Assembly: GCF_001908375.1 (NCBI RefSeq)
Contig: NZ_CP017241.1
Location: forward strand, 3,737,501 to 3,801,500
Source: Rhizobium etli 8C-3
GTDB taxonomy: Bacteria > Pseudomonadota > Alphaproteobacteria > Rhizobiales > Rhizobiaceae
DNA length: 64,000 bases
Direction of reading: 5' to 3'
Part shown: positions 39,335-48,628 of the stretch, piece after piece
Numbering within the stretch: the first letter of the stretch is position 1
How the letters are laid out: each line of letters opens with the position of its first letter
The notes under the pieces: generated by a model
Databases searched by the model: none
What the model was told of the DNA's origin: nothing
Seen by the model: the letters and a program-made list of their open reading frames with translations, nothing else
Position numbers and translations under genes: made by a program

Positions 39335-39603
39335 GCATCGGCGGAGAAGTCATGGGGGATCGGATCGAGCCGCGACAGCGTCTCGGCCGCAAAATCGAGC
39401 TGCAGCTTCAGATATCTGAGCGCTTCGGGCGCAGGAACGCCCGTTGCAGCCTCTCTCACACAAGACGAATGATAGCCGCTTTCCCGAAGCCGCCTGAGGG
39501 CTTCGCGCCGCACATCCTCGCGGCTCGGCCTTCGACCTGAAGCTACTGTTTCGCGCCCATCGGCCGTTTCGCCGAGCCCGCCCTCAATCACCCTCAATTT
39601 CAT
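39304..39603 (-). CDS. Hypothetical 99-residue protein
   Basis: Not recognised. ATG 39603 (AGG about nine bases before) starts MKLRVIEGGLGETADG; the middle is basic and helical (REDVRREALRRLRESGYHSSC), the rest helical and acidic. The 3' end overlaps that of the converging antiporter gene by 31 bases. Codon use and a sensible start favour a real gene, probably a small rhizobial family. Confidence 0.65.
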   Translation of the reverse strand: MKLRVIEGGLGETADGRETVASGRRPSREDVRREALRRLRESGYHSSCVREAATGVPAPEALRYLKLQLDFAAETLSRLDPIPHDFSADAYWPSADTSR

Positions 39604-39801
39604 TCTTAGCCACCTGCAAAACCGATCGGAAGCCAGCTTGCAGAAGATTTGCCGATTCGCAATCTCGCGAAGATCGGGGAGCACGGCCGCTCCCTGCATC
39701 ACAAAAATTTTCGTGGCACGCTGGCATCATTGCCACACTAGGCATTTACAGCGCCAGACTGCCCCCCTAAAGCTTTTGCACCGCAGCACGAAAGGAATGG
39801 A

Positions 39802-40392
39802 ATGCTCCGCAGACTTTACGACTGGACCATGTCTCTCGCCGCCCGCAGATCGGCCGAAGTCTGGCTCGCCGTTATCGCCTTCGTCGAAAGCTCCGTCTTT
39901 CTCGTCCCGGCCGATGTCCTTTTTCTTCCCATGGCACTCGCCAAGCCCGAGCGTTCATATCGATATGCGATCGTCGCCACGGTCGCCTCGGTTCTCGGCG
40001 GCATCGCCGGCTGGGCGCTCGGCTTTTATGCCTACGAGACCGTGGCGCGTCCGGTACTGGAATTCTACGGAAAGCTCGATGCCTTCGAGCAGATGAAATC
40101 TTACGTCACTTACGAGACGATCCTGCTTTTGCTGGTGACGTCGGGACTAGCGCACCTGCCGCCTATCAAGATCGTGACGATCCTGTCGGGGGTGATTCAG
40201 GTCAATATATGGCTGTTCGTCTTCTCGGCGATCGTCGCCCGCGGTGCGCGCTTCCTATTCCTGGCCTGGCTGCTTCGCCGCTACGGCGAGCCCATTCGCC
40301 ATTTCATTGAAAAGCGCTTGGGGCATATCGTCAGCATCGGTGCAGTGGTCGCCATCGTGCTTTATATTGTCTACCGCTACCTTGCCCACTGA
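39802..40392 (+). CDS. YqaA/DedA-like membrane protein (VTT domain)
   Basis: 196 residues with about five membrane segments; ESSVFLVPADVLFLPMALA and the Gly-rich GGIAGWALGFYAYE are typical of the YqaA branch of the DedA/SNARE-associated family, linked in general to lipid flipping and membrane homeostasis. AAAGGA lies upstream of ATG 39802. It is followed after 22 bases by dsbB, suggesting an operon. Confidence 0.9.
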   Translation: MLRRLYDWTMSLAARRSAEVWLAVIAFVESSVFLVPADVLFLPMALAKPERSYRYAIVATVASVLGGIAGWALGFYAYETVARPVLEFYGKLDAFEQMKSYVTYETILLLLVTSGLAHLPPIKIVTILSGVIQVNIWLFVFSAIVARGARFLFLAWLLRRYGEPIRHFIEKRLGHIVSIGAVVAIVLYIVYRYLAH

Positions 40393-40414
40393 GCCAACCT
40401 TGCGGAGTTCCGCC

Positions 40415-40930
40415 ATGACTGCCATTGCCTCGCCTCTTTCCCGGCCGGTCGTTCTCTACTCGCTGCTTCTGGCGCTGGGCATGGCGGTCGTCGTCGGAAC
40501 TGCACTCGGCTTCCAGTATATCGGCGGCTATATTCCCTGTGCCCTCTGCCTGCTGCAGCGCCAGCCCTATTACTACGGCATTCCGATCGCGATCCTCGGT
40601 GCGCTCGCATCGTTCTTCGGTCTGCCGAACTGGGTCGCTCGTGCCCTGCTTCTGGCGGCGGGTATCCTGATGGTGGTCGGTGCCGGCATGGGTGTCTATC
40701 ACGCAGGCGTCGAATGGCATTTCTGGGCAGGGCCAGCGACCTGCTCGACCAGTGCGGGCAGCATGACGCAGAATGCCGGCGACCTGCTTTCGGAACTCAA
40801 CACTGTGACCGGCCCGTCCTGCACGGATGCGGCGCTGCGCGTTCTTGGTCTTTCCTTTGCGGGCTGGAACGTGATCGCGAGCCTGATCCTTGCGGCCTTC
40901 GCGTTCGTCGGCGTCCGCAAATCGGCATAA
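40415..40930 (+). CDS. dsbB: Disulfide bond formation protein B
   Basis: Inner-membrane quinone reductase that reoxidises DsbA. 171 residues with four membrane segments. The first periplasmic redox pair is in PCALCLLQRQPYY; the second pair is in ATCSTS and GPSCTDAAL. The Arg following the CxxC is conserved for quinone interaction. ATG 40415 has GGAG seven bases upstream. No dsbA is adjacent. Confidence 0.93.
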   Translation: MTAIASPLSRPVVLYSLLLALGMAVVVGTALGFQYIGGYIPCALCLLQRQPYYYGIPIAILGALASFFGLPNWVARALLLAAGILMVVGAGMGVYHAGVEWHFWAGPATCSTSAGSMTQNAGDLLSELNTVTGPSCTDAALRVLGLSFAGWNVIASLILAAFAFVGVRKSA

Positions 40931-40943
40931 GCAACAGCGGCGA

Positions 40944-41501
40944 TCAAGGCTGCAGTTCGGTATCCCAGTAGAGATAGTCGAGCCAGCTGTCGTGCAGATA
41001 GTTCGGCGGAAAGAGCCGGCCGTTGTTGTGCAGGTCCTGCACGGTGGGCTGATACGGCTTCTGCGAGGGGAACATGCCTGCCTGCTTCGGCAGCTTGCTG
41101 CCCTTTTTGAGATTGCAGGGAGAGCAGGCGGCCACCACATTTTGCCAGGTCGTCTCGCCGCCATGGGCGCGCGGAATGACATGGTCGAAGGTCAGATCGT
41201 CATGCTCGCCGCAATACTGACATTCGAACTTGTCGCGCAGAAAGACATTGAACCGGGTAAAGGCCGGGTTTCTGGAAGGCTGAACGTAGGTCTTTAGGCA
41301 GACGACGCTTGGAAGCCGCATCGAGAAGCTCGGCGAGGAAACCGAATGTTCGTATTCCGCGATGATATTCACGCGGTCAAGGAAGACCGCCTTGATCGCG
41401 TCCTGCCAGGACCAGAGCGACAAGGGATAATAACTCAAAGGCCGGTAGTCAGCGTTCAGGACGAGCGCCGGCAGGGCCTGGGGGGAGACTGCAATCGTCA
41501 A
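40944..41501 (-). CDS. HNH endonuclease
   Basis: 185 residues. The HNH fold is clear: zinc pair CQYCG, catalytic DHVIPRAHGG, then NVVAACSPCNLKKG with the second zinc pair. N-terminal LPALVLNADYRPLSYYPLSLWSWQDA is typical of the widespread chromosomal HNH family found in most alphaproteobacteria, which is not part of a restriction system. The start is TTG at 41501, with AGGAG seven bases upstream. Cellular role unknown. Confidence 0.92.
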   Translation of the reverse strand: MTIAVSPQALPALVLNADYRPLSYYPLSLWSWQDAIKAVFLDRVNIIAEYEHSVSSPSFSMRLPSVVCLKTYVQPSRNPAFTRFNVFLRDKFECQYCGEHDDLTFDHVIPRAHGGETTWQNVVAACSPCNLKKGSKLPKQAGMFPSQKPYQPTVQDLHNNGRLFPPNYLHDSWLDYLYWDTELQP

Positions 41502-41613
41502 GGTACTCTCCTGAGCGATTCGGCATCTGCATCCTTATATTAGGCCGGTTGTGACAGCCTTGTGAAGCCCAATAAATTCAGTCAATAACGGCAATTCGAT
41601 GAGCCGTTGTCCC

Positions 41614-42258
41614 TCAGCTGACCGGAAGGAGTCCGCGCCCTAGCTTCTTGGCATAATAAGCCCAGAAAAGCCTTGCTGCGACCGATCTCCAGGGAGACCA
41701 GACCATGGCAAGCGAGGCGAGCACTTTCGCGTGCGGACGCTGTGCGAGGTCAAAGGCTGCAGCGACGGCGTTCTGCAATGCGACGTCTCCTGACGGGAAG
41801 ACATCGGCGTGCCCGCCGCAAAACATCAGATAGACTTCCGCCGTCCACGGACCAACACCCTTCAATGCCGTCAACTCGGCAAGCGCCTCCGCCGGCGGCA
41901 TCGAGGAAAGAAGTGCGAGATCGAGGCGCCCGGATACGACGGCTTCGGCGATGCCCGACAGTGTCGTCGCCTTGGCACGCGACAGGCCGAAACTTCGCCA
42001 CGCATCCGCCGGCAGGGCGACATAGCTCTCGGCCGTCAGCACTCCTCCAGCGAGCGCCATGCGCCGCCAGATGGCATCGGCGCTTGCGCGCGAAACCATC
42101 TGCGAAACGATGATGTGGGCAAGACCGGCAAACCCCGGCTCTTGAAGGCGCAGCGGGATCGGACCAGCCTCCTTGGCAATATCGGCAAGCCGCGGGTCGA
42201 GGCGAAACAACTGCTTCAGTCCCTCGTGGATATCCGCTTCGCTTCGAATGATCTGCAC
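41614..42258 (-). CDS. alkA: DNA-3-methyladenine glycosylase II family
   Basis: Removes alkylated bases from DNA. 214 residues from GTG 42258 (GAGG four bases before); ATG 42300 is an alternative that would overlap the start of gluQ. The helix-hairpin-helix GPD motif is visible in LTALKGVGPWTAEVYLMFCGGHADVFPSGD, whose hairpin (LKGVGPWTA) and final catalytic Asp are conserved. It is divergent from gluQ. Confidence 0.88.
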   Translation of the reverse strand: MQIIRSEADIHEGLKQLFRLDPRLADIAKEAGPIPLRLQEPGFAGLAHIIVSQMVSRASADAIWRRMALAGGVLTAESYVALPADAWRSFGLSRAKATTLSGIAEAVVSGRLDLALLSSMPPAEALAELTALKGVGPWTAEVYLMFCGGHADVFPSGDVALQNAVAAAFDLAQRPHAKVLASLAMVWSPWRSVAARLFWAYYAKKLGRGLLPVS

Positions 42259-42298
42259 GTTGCCTCGCGATGGTTTCGAATTCGTGGCAGAAGAAAGC

Positions 42299-43180
42299 AT
42301 GACCACGTTTCAGCGTCAAAAGACCATTTTCCGTTTTGCGCCCAGTCCCAACGGCCCGCTGCATCTCGGCCATGCGCTTTCGGCCTTCCTTAACCAGGAT
42401 ATGGCCGCCGCAATGGACGGACGGCTACTGCTGCGCATCGAAGACATCGACCAGGCACGTTGTACACCCGAATTCGAACGAGGCATCTATGCCGATCTCG
42501 AATGGCTGGGAATCGACTGGGAGAAGCCCGTGCGACGACAATCCGATCATTTCGCACAATATCAGACAGCATTGCATGGTCTGATCGAGCGCGGATTAGT
42601 CTATCCTTCGTTTCTGACACGCGGTCAGGTGAGGGCCAGGGTGACCGCTTCCGAAGCCGGCGGCAATGCCTGGCCACGCGACCCGGACGGTTCGCCGCAC
42701 TATCCCTCCGACGATCGCGACCGGAGTGAAGGCGAGCGGCGCAAGATGCTCGACTCAGGCCTGAAACACGCTTGGCGCCTGGACATGGGGCGGGCACTGC
42801 AGGCTGTCGGTCGTGTCCTATACTGGAGGGAGACCGGCGACGGCGAGACCGGGTTGATTGCCGCCGATCCGTCGGTGTGGGGGGACTTCGTTCTTTCGCG
42901 CTCGGATGCCCCTTCAAGCTATCACCTTTCGGTGGTTGTCGATGATGGGCTGCAGGCCGTCACTCATATTGTGCGCGGGCTCGACCTCTTTCATGCAACA
43001 TCGATCCACCGGCTGCTGCAGGTGCTGCTCGACCTGCCTCAGCCGGTCTACCACCATCATCGCCTGGTGACGGATGCAAAGGGACGCAAGCTCTCGAAAA
43101 GCGATGGCGATACCGGGCTTGCGGATTTGCGCAACAAGGGGCTATCGTCGGCCGATATCCGGAATCTTGTCGGTCTTTGA
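42299..43180 (+). CDS. gluQ: Glutamyl-Q tRNA(Asp) synthetase
   Basis: Attaches glutamate to the queuosine at position 34 of tRNA-Asp. The 293-residue protein is a catalytic core of glutamyl-tRNA synthetase without the anticodon-binding domain. Signature motifs are FAPSPNGPLHLGHA (HIGH-type) and GRKLSKSDGD (KMSKS-type). The frame is open from 42173, but ATG 42299 gives the normal N-terminus. Its 3' end overlaps the converging yihY-like gene by 39 bases. Confidence 0.94.
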   Translation: MTTFQRQKTIFRFAPSPNGPLHLGHALSAFLNQDMAAAMDGRLLLRIEDIDQARCTPEFERGIYADLEWLGIDWEKPVRRQSDHFAQYQTALHGLIERGLVYPSFLTRGQVRARVTASEAGGNAWPRDPDGSPHYPSDDRDRSEGERRKMLDSGLKHAWRLDMGRALQAVGRVLYWRETGDGETGLIAADPSVWGDFVLSRSDAPSSYHLSVVVDDGLQAVTHIVRGLDLFHATSIHRLLQVLLDLPQPVYHHHRLVTDAKGRKLSKSDGDTGLADLRNKGLSSADIRNLVGL

Positions 43181-44080
43181 AAGCTTGCTGCCCTGCCCGC
43201 TCAGAAAATTACGGGCGAAGATGGCGCGCACCCGAAATTTCATCAGTGCCGCATTGATTTCCGCGCCGATGATGAAGATCACGCCGACCATATAGAGGAA
43301 GATCAGTACGACCATCACCGATGCCAGGCCCGCGTAAGTTGCTGTGTAATTCGCGAAGGTGGCGAGATAAAAGGCGAATATCAGCGCGCCGGCGAGCCAG
43401 AGAAGCAGTGTCAGCAAGACCCCGGGGATAACGTCGTAAACCCGCCTGCGGCCGGCAGGCAGCCAGAGATGAACGACGAGCAGACCGACCGTCAGCACGA
43501 AGAGCGTTCCGTAGATTCGCCAGCTGAAGACGATTTCGAGCGTATCGGCAAAAAGCGGAAACCATTGCCGCGCGTAGTCGAGAGCGAAGGGCACGGCGAC
43601 GAGCAGGATGCTGATGGCGGCAAAGATGATCACCGCGATCAAAACGTATCCGAGGCTGGCCAGGCGCGTGAGATACCAGGGTCTCGTCTCCGGTACGCGA
43701 TAGGCACGGTTGAGAGATATGCGCAGCGCCTCGACACCGTTCGAGGCGAAGTAGGCGGCTGCCAGCACCGAGACCGTCAACAGTCCGCCGCGCGGAATCG
43801 TCAACACCTGCAGCACCTGGTCGGCCACGGGTTTGGCGATCGCTTCCGGCCAGGTATCGAAAATGAGATGCACGGCCGTGGAGGAGAACTGATCGGCGCC
43901 GAGGAAGTTTGCGAGCGTCGTGCCGAAGATCAAGAAAGGGAAAACCGCCAGCAGGATCGATAATGCGACATGGCTCGCCATCGCGAAACCGTCATCCTCG
44001 ATCATGTGGCAGATCGCGTCGTATGCCACATCATAGAGCGTACGCACAATCTTCGGCATTCCACCCCCGGGCTTCGTCAT
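43142..44080 (-). CDS. YihY/BrkB family membrane protein
   Basis: 312 residues with six membrane segments; GFAMASHVALSILLAVFPFLIF and NYTATYAGLASVMVVLIFLY mark the YihY/virulence-factor BrkB family, of uncertain function (once wrongly called RNase BN). ATG 44080 is chosen; ATG 44059, behind GGGGGTGGA, is a serious alternative. The C-terminus overlaps the end of gluQ on the other strand. Confidence 0.9.
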   Translation of the reverse strand: MTKPGGGMPKIVRTLYDVAYDAICHMIEDDGFAMASHVALSILLAVFPFLIFGTTLANFLGADQFSSTAVHLIFDTWPEAIAKPVADQVLQVLTIPRGGLLTVSVLAAAYFASNGVEALRISLNRAYRVPETRPWYLTRLASLGYVLIAVIIFAAISILLVAVPFALDYARQWFPLFADTLEIVFSWRIYGTLFVLTVGLLVVHLWLPAGRRRVYDVIPGVLLTLLLWLAGALIFAFYLATFANYTATYAGLASVMVVLIFLYMVGVIFIIGAEINAALMKFRVRAIFARNFLSGQGSKLSKTDKIPDIGRR

Positions 44081-44135
44081 TGTATCGTCGCTTCGAATAT
44101 GGGAAATGAGTCCCAATTTGTACAGGAATCATTCC

Positions 44136-44969
44136 ATGGCGGAGCAGCGCACCATCATCGTGACCGGATGCTCATCCGGCATCGGTGCCTATTGCGCGCG
44201 AGCCCTGAAGACCGATGGCTGGCGCGTCTTTGCAGCGGTCAGAAAACACGCCGACCTCGGACCGCTCCAGGAGGAGGGGATCGAAGCCTTCGTGATGGAT
44301 TATACGCGCTCGGATACGATCGCTGATTTCGTTCGCGATGTAACTGTGGCAAGCGGCGGACGCATCGATGCGGTCTTCAACAACGGCGCCTACGGACAGC
44401 CCGGCGCGGTCGAGGATTTAACGACCGACGTGCTGCGTGCGCAATTTGAAACGAATTTCTTCGGCTGGCATGAATTGACACGGCAAATACTGCCGCTGAT
44501 GCGAAGGCGCGGCTCTGGCCGCATCGTACAATGCTCGTCTATTCTCGGCGTCGTGCCCTATCGTTTTCGCGGCGCATACACCGCTTCGAAGTTTGCGCTC
44601 GAAGGGCTGAGCATTACGCTGCGCATGGAACTTCAAGGCAGCGGCATCCACGTATGCCTGATCGAACCTGGTCCGATTGCCTCGCGCTTTACCGCCAACG
44701 CGCTCGCGAAGTTCAAGGAGCATATCGACCTGCGCAATTCGGTGCATGCGGCAGATTACCGCCGACAGCTCGCGCGCCTTGACGGGACTGGCCCGAAGAA
44801 TCGACATAAGCTAGAACCCGACGCCGTCTATGCTGCGTTGAAACACGCATTGAACTCGAACAGTCCGAAGCCACATTATCCTGTAACGACACCGGCAAAA
44901 CAGGGCATGTTCCTGAAGAGGCTAATTCCGGCGGACCTTTTTTATCGCCTGATGCGCTGGACCGATTAA
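44136..44969 (+). CDS. Short-chain dehydrogenase/reductase
   Basis: 277 residues. The NAD(P)-binding motif is VTGCSSGIGAYCARAL, followed by NNGAYG, catalytic Ser in CSSILG and YTASK with the Tyr/Lys pair. AGGA lies nine bases before ATG 44136. It belongs to the classical SDR group; substrate unknown. It is followed after 18 bases by the HIG1-like gene, suggesting a rightward operon to the rhomboid gene. Confidence 0.92.
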   Translation: MAEQRTIIVTGCSSGIGAYCARALKTDGWRVFAAVRKHADLGPLQEEGIEAFVMDYTRSDTIADFVRDVTVASGGRIDAVFNNGAYGQPGAVEDLTTDVLRAQFETNFFGWHELTRQILPLMRRRGSGRIVQCSSILGVVPYRFRGAYTASKFALEGLSITLRMELQGSGIHVCLIEPGPIASRFTANALAKFKEHIDLRNSVHAADYRRQLARLDGTGPKNRHKLEPDAVYAALKHALNSNSPKPHYPVTTPAKQGMFLKRLIPADLFYRLMRWTD

Positions 44970-44987
44970 TCAAGGAAGCCTGCTGCC

Positions 44988-45191
44988 ATGTCCACGGCCA
45001 CTTATATTCTCGCGATCATCATCATGGGCCTCGTCGCGCTCGTGCTGGTCCGCGGCCTCTTCAACATGATGAAGGGCGGCGACGCGAACACTTCCAACAA
45101 GCTGATGCAGCTGCGCGTCCTGCTGCAGGCCGTCGCTGTAATCCTGATCATGCTGACACTCTGGCTGACCGGTGGCGGCCGCCCTAGTTAA
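44988..45191 (+). CDS. Twin transmembrane protein (HIG1 domain)
   Basis: 67 residues with two membrane helices joined by KGGDANTSNKLMQLRVLLQ, the HIG1 signature with the Q-x3-R/L-R-type motif. Mitochondrial HIG1 proteins associate with cytochrome oxidase supercomplexes; a respiratory role here is inference from the family. Its stop is 22 bases before the PduO-type gene. Confidence 0.88.
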   Translation: MSTATYILAIIIMGLVALVLVRGLFNMMKGGDANTSNKLMQLRVLLQAVAVILIMLTLWLTGGGRPS

Positions 45192-45213
45192 CGCCGCGAA
45201 GCGAGGGATAGGC

Positions 45214-45792
45214 ATGGTAACACTCAACAAGATCTACACGAAGACCGGCGACGACGGCACGACTGCGCTCGTTTGCGGACCGCGCCGTCTCAAATACGAC
45301 CTGCGCGTGGAAGCCTATGGCACGATCGACGAGGTCAATTCCGCAATCGGCGTCGCACGACTGCATATGCAGGGCATGCCGGTTCTCGAAAAAATGTTGA
45401 CGTTGATCCAGAACGACCTCTTCGACCTCGGCGCGGATCTTGCGACACCCGACGACGGCAAGCCGCCGGCGCACGAGCCGTTGCGCATCATCGACACCCA
45501 GGTGGCGCGGATCGAGAGCGAGATCGATGAACTGAACGCCGATCTGCAACCATTGAAATCCTTCGTTCTGCCCGGCGGTCATTCGGCCGCCGCCTATCTT
45601 CATTTAGCTCGCACGATCGCGCGCCGCGCAGAAAGGCTGATGGTCGAACTTGCCCGCACGGAGGGTGAGATCGTCAGCCCAGCTTCCTTGAAATACGTCA
45701 ACCGGCTTTCGGACTTCCTCTTCGTTGCCGCACGCCACGCCAACGACCGCGGCAATGCCGATGTGCTTTGGGTTCCAGGAAAAAACAGATAG
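45214..45792 (+). CDS. Cob(I)yrinic acid a,c-diamide adenosyltransferase, PduO type
   Basis: Transfers adenosyl from ATP to cobalt to make coenzyme B12. 192 residues; ATP-binding N-terminus KIYTKTGDDGTTAL, then DEVNSAIGVAR and the helical ALLQ-like core, ending with NRLSDFLFVAAR. GCGAGGGA precedes ATG 45214. Rhizobia use adenosylcobalamin for methylmalonyl-CoA mutase and ribonucleotide reductase. Confidence 0.93.
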   Translation: MVTLNKIYTKTGDDGTTALVCGPRRLKYDLRVEAYGTIDEVNSAIGVARLHMQGMPVLEKMLTLIQNDLFDLGADLATPDDGKPPAHEPLRIIDTQVARIESEIDELNADLQPLKSFVLPGGHSAAAYLHLARTIARRAERLMVELARTEGEIVSPASLKYVNRLSDFLFVAARHANDRGNADVLWVPGKNR

Positions 45793-45823
45793 GCTCTCCT
45801 CGGTCACGATAGCCGGGGGCTTA

Positions 45824-46591
45824 ATGTTCATACCGCTGCACGACGCCAATACGCTGAAGCACATCAAGGTCCAGTGGGTGACGCTGGGCTTGATCGGCAT
45901 GAATATCGCCGTGTGGCTTTTCACCGGCTTCTTCGCGCCGCAACAGACGGCTCAGGCGACAGCGATCGGCCTGGGCTACATACCGGCGGTCGCCTTCGAC
46001 TATGCAACACTGGCGCCCGGCCTTGCGATCGTTCCGGAACCGCTGACCTATATCACCCATGCCTTTGTGCATGCCGGCTTCTGGCATCTCGTTTCCAATA
46101 TGGTTTTCCTCTGGGTCTTCGGCGATAATGTCGAGGATGCCATGGGGCATCTCCGCTTCTTGATCTTTTATCTCGTTTGCGCCGCCTTCGGGGCGTTTTG
46201 CCATGGCCTGCTGGTGTCGGAATCGCAGGCGCCGCTGATCGGCGCCTCTGGTGCGATATCAGGGGTGGTTGCCGCCTATGTCATCCTTCACCCGCGCGTG
46301 AAGATCTGGGTGCTGGTCTTCTTCCGCGTTCCGTTGCCGCTTCCTGCCTTCGTGCCGCTGCTGCTTTGGATCGGCCAGCAGTTCTTCATGCTGCTTGTCG
46401 ATCCGGACGGCAATGTTTCCTGGGGCGCGCATGCCGGTGGCATCGTCGCCGGCGCCGTTCTAGTCATTTTCATGCGCCGCAAGGGTGTGCCGCTGTTCGA
46501 CCGCGAGATCGTCACGCCACGCGCCGTCTCAAGCACGCCGGCTGTGAGGCGGGTGGTGGTCGCCGCCGACGACGGAACGCCGGGACACTGA
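45824..46591 (+). CDS. Rhomboid family intramembrane serine protease
   Basis: 255 residues with six or more membrane segments. The catalytic serine is in GASGAISG and the catalytic histidine in WGAHAGG; the HLVSNMVFLWVFGDN segment carries the conserved His and Asn of the oxyanion side. ATG 45824 has GGGGG upstream. Cleaves membrane proteins within or beside the bilayer; substrate unknown. Confidence 0.92.
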   Translation: MFIPLHDANTLKHIKVQWVTLGLIGMNIAVWLFTGFFAPQQTAQATAIGLGYIPAVAFDYATLAPGLAIVPEPLTYITHAFVHAGFWHLVSNMVFLWVFGDNVEDAMGHLRFLIFYLVCAAFGAFCHGLLVSESQAPLIGASGAISGVVAAYVILHPRVKIWVLVFFRVPLPLPAFVPLLLWIGQQFFMLLVDPDGNVSWGAHAGGIVAGAVLVIFMRRKGVPLFDREIVTPRAVSSTPAVRRVVVAADDGTPGH

Positions 46592-46615
46592 AAAAATTGG
46601 GCCGCATCACGATGT

Positions 46616-46635
46616 TGACGTGAACGTAAACGTCA
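46616..46635. promoter_or_regulatory. LiuR-like (MerR family) operator upstream of etfBA
   Basis: TGACGTGAACGTAAACGTCA is a 20-base imperfect palindrome built of TGACGT-ACGT-ACGTCA, the pattern known for LiuR-type MerR regulators of branched-chain amino acid and fatty acid catabolism. TTGACG (46615-46620) at its left end could serve as -35 and TATATT (46636-46641) just after it as -10. It is 143 bases before the etfB start. Confidence 0.65.
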
Positions 46636-46777
46636 TATATTTGCAGACGCAATTTGTCTGTCTGCGACCGGCAAGCGTTGTATTTGGAGGAAAAACGCGT
46701 ATCCATGTCGCCATTCGACAATCGGAGCGGCGCCGAAGCGCGCATTTTCTTGGCGAAAGAGTTGAAGGAAGGACCCC

Positions 46778-47527
46778 ATGAAAATTCTGGTCCCCGTGAA
46801 GCGGGTGGTTGATTACAATGTGAAGATCCGCGTCAAGCCGGATGGCACGGGCGTCGAGCTTGCCAACGTCAAGATGTCGATGAACCCGTTCGACGAGATC
46901 TCGGTGGAAGAGGCGCTGCGGCTGAAGGAAGCCGGCAAGGCTGAGGAAGTGGTCGTCGTCTCGATCGGTCCGGCCAAGGCCGAGGAAACGCTGAGGACGG
47001 CGCTCGCCATGGGTGCTGACCGGGCGATCCTGGTCGAGACCGACGATCAGGTCGAGCCGCTTGCCGTTGCCAAGATACTCAAGGGCGTGGCAGACGCCGA
47101 ACAGCCGGGCCTGATCATCGTCGGCAAGCAGGCGATCGACGACGATTCGAACCAGACCGGCCAGATGCTCGCTGCCCTCTTGGGCTCTGCCCAGGCAACC
47201 TTCGCCTCGAAGATCGAGATTGCCGACGGCAAGGCGACCGTCACCCGCGAAGTCGATGGCGGCCTGCAGACGATCGACATCAAGCTGCCGGCCGTCGTCA
47301 CCACCGACCTGCGCTTGAACGAGCCGCGCTATGCTTCGCTGCCGAACATCATGAAGGCAAAGAAGAAGCCGCTCGACAAGAAGAGCCCTTCCGACTTCGG
47401 CGTTTCCACCGCCCCGCGGCTCAAGGTGCTGAAGACCGAAGAGCCGAGTGGCCGCAAGGCAGGCGTCAAGGTCAAGTCGGTCGCCGAGCTCGTCGAGAAG
47501 CTTAAAGTCGAAGCCGGCGTCCTCTAA
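46778..47527 (+). CDS. etfB: Electron transfer flavoprotein beta subunit
   Basis: 249 residues. Pairs with EtfA to carry electrons from acyl-CoA dehydrogenases to ETF-ubiquinone oxidoreductase. Typical stretches: [46 protein letters not shown] and [16 protein letters not shown]. Strong AGGAAGGA before the ATG. The FixA of nitrogen fixation is a paralogue; this gene next to fatty-acid enzymes fits the housekeeping form. Confidence 0.97.
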   Translation: MKILVPVKRVVDYNVKIRVKPDGTGVELANVKMSMNPFDEISVEEALRLKEAGKAEEVVVVSIGPAKAEETLRTALAMGADRAILVETDDQVEPLAVAKILKGVADAEQPGLIIVGKQAIDDDSNQTGQMLAALLGSAQATFASKIEIADGKATVTREVDGGLQTIDIKLPAVVTTDLRLNEPRYASLPNIMKAKKKPLDKKSPSDFGVSTAPRLKVLKTEEPSGRKAGVKVKSVAELVEKLKVEAGVL

Positions 47528-47550
47528 GGTTCGAGAAAGGAAATTCCACC

Positions 47551-48480
47551 ATGGCCATTCTGCTTCTGGCTGATCACGACAATGCAAGCCTTTCCGACCA
47601 GACCGCCAAGGCGCTGACCGCTGCCAGCCAGATCGGCGGCGATGTCACCGTGCTGGTTGCCGGCAAGGGCGCCAGGGCTGCCGCCGATGCCGCAGCCAAG
47701 CTTTCCGGCGTCTCCAAGGTGCTGCTGGCCGAAAGCGACACGCTTGCCAACAATCTGGCCGAGCCGCTGGCCGACCTGATCGTTTCGCTCGCCGCCAGCT
47801 ACGACACGATCATTGCGGCTGCGACCTCGACCGGCAAGAACGTCGCGCCGCGCGTTGCCGCCCTCCTCGATGTGGCGCAGGTCTCGGAAATCATCGAGGT
47901 CGTGGCGCCCGATACCTACAAGCGTCCGATCTATGCCGGCAACGCCATCCAGACGGTGCAGGCAACCGACGCCAAGAAGGTGATCACGGTGCGCACCGCC
48001 TCCTTCGCCGCCGCCGGCGAAGGCGGCTCCGCCCCAGTCGAGGCGATTCCGGCCGTATCCGACCCGGGGCTTTCGAGCTTCGTCAAGGACGCGCTGTCCT
48101 CCTCCGACCGCCCGGAGCTGACCTCGGCGAAGATCATCATCTCCGGCGGCCGTGCGTTGGGGTCGGCCGAGAATTTCAGGCAAGTCATTTTGCCACTCGC
48201 CGACAAGCTGGGAGCCGCCGTCGGTGCAAGCCGTGCGGCCGTCGATGCCGGCTATGCGCCGAACGACTGGCAGGTCGGCCAGACCGGCAAGGTCGTCGCC
48301 CCCGAGCTCTACATCGCCTGCGGCATTTCCGGTGCCATCCAGCACCTTGCCGGCATGAAGGATTCGAAGGTCATCGTCGCCATCAACAAGGACGAGGAGG
48401 CCCCGATCTTCCAGGTCGCAGACTACGGACTCGTCGCCGATCTCTTCGAGGCCCTGCCGGAACTGCAGAAAGCTCTCTAA
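47551..48480 (+). CDS. etfA: Electron transfer flavoprotein alpha subunit
   Basis: 309 residues. The C-terminal FAD-binding domain shows [37 protein letters not shown] and [16 protein letters not shown]. Starts 23 bases after etfB with GAGAAAGGAAA upstream. A terminator follows the gene. Confidence 0.97.
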   Translation: MAILLLADHDNASLSDQTAKALTAASQIGGDVTVLVAGKGARAAADAAAKLSGVSKVLLAESDTLANNLAEPLADLIVSLAASYDTIIAAATSTGKNVAPRVAALLDVAQVSEIIEVVAPDTYKRPIYAGNAIQTVQATDAKKVITVRTASFAAAGEGGSAPVEAIPAVSDPGLSSFVKDALSSSDRPELTSAKIIISGGRALGSAENFRQVILPLADKLGAAVGASRAAVDAGYAPNDWQVGQTGKVVAPELYIACGISGAIQHLAGMKDSKVIVAINKDEEAPIFQVADYGLVADLFEALPELQKAL

Positions 48481-48548
48481 ACGGGCAGAATGCCAGCTTT
48501 TCGCACTTGCGAATGACTGGAAAATTATCTCTTATGGGGCTACTACTG

Positions 48549-48578
48549 CTGCCGGGCGATCATTTTGCCCGGCAGTTT
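48549..48578 (+). terminator. Terminator after etfBA
   Basis: CTGCCGGGC (48549-48557) pairs with GCCCGGCAG (48567-48575) around a 9-base loop and is followed by TTTCATT. It separates etfA from the next gene, which must have its own promoter or rely on read-through. Confidence 0.8.
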
Positions 48579-48628
48579 CATTAGAAGAAAAATACGGCGG
48601 AGCGGGCGGCTGCCACGGGGGTTTGGAG

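Noticed and set aside
41587..41608. Terminator for alkA (AACGGC stem, ten-base loop)
   Set aside because: Six-bp stem with only a short, interrupted T-run on the minus strand; too weak to call.
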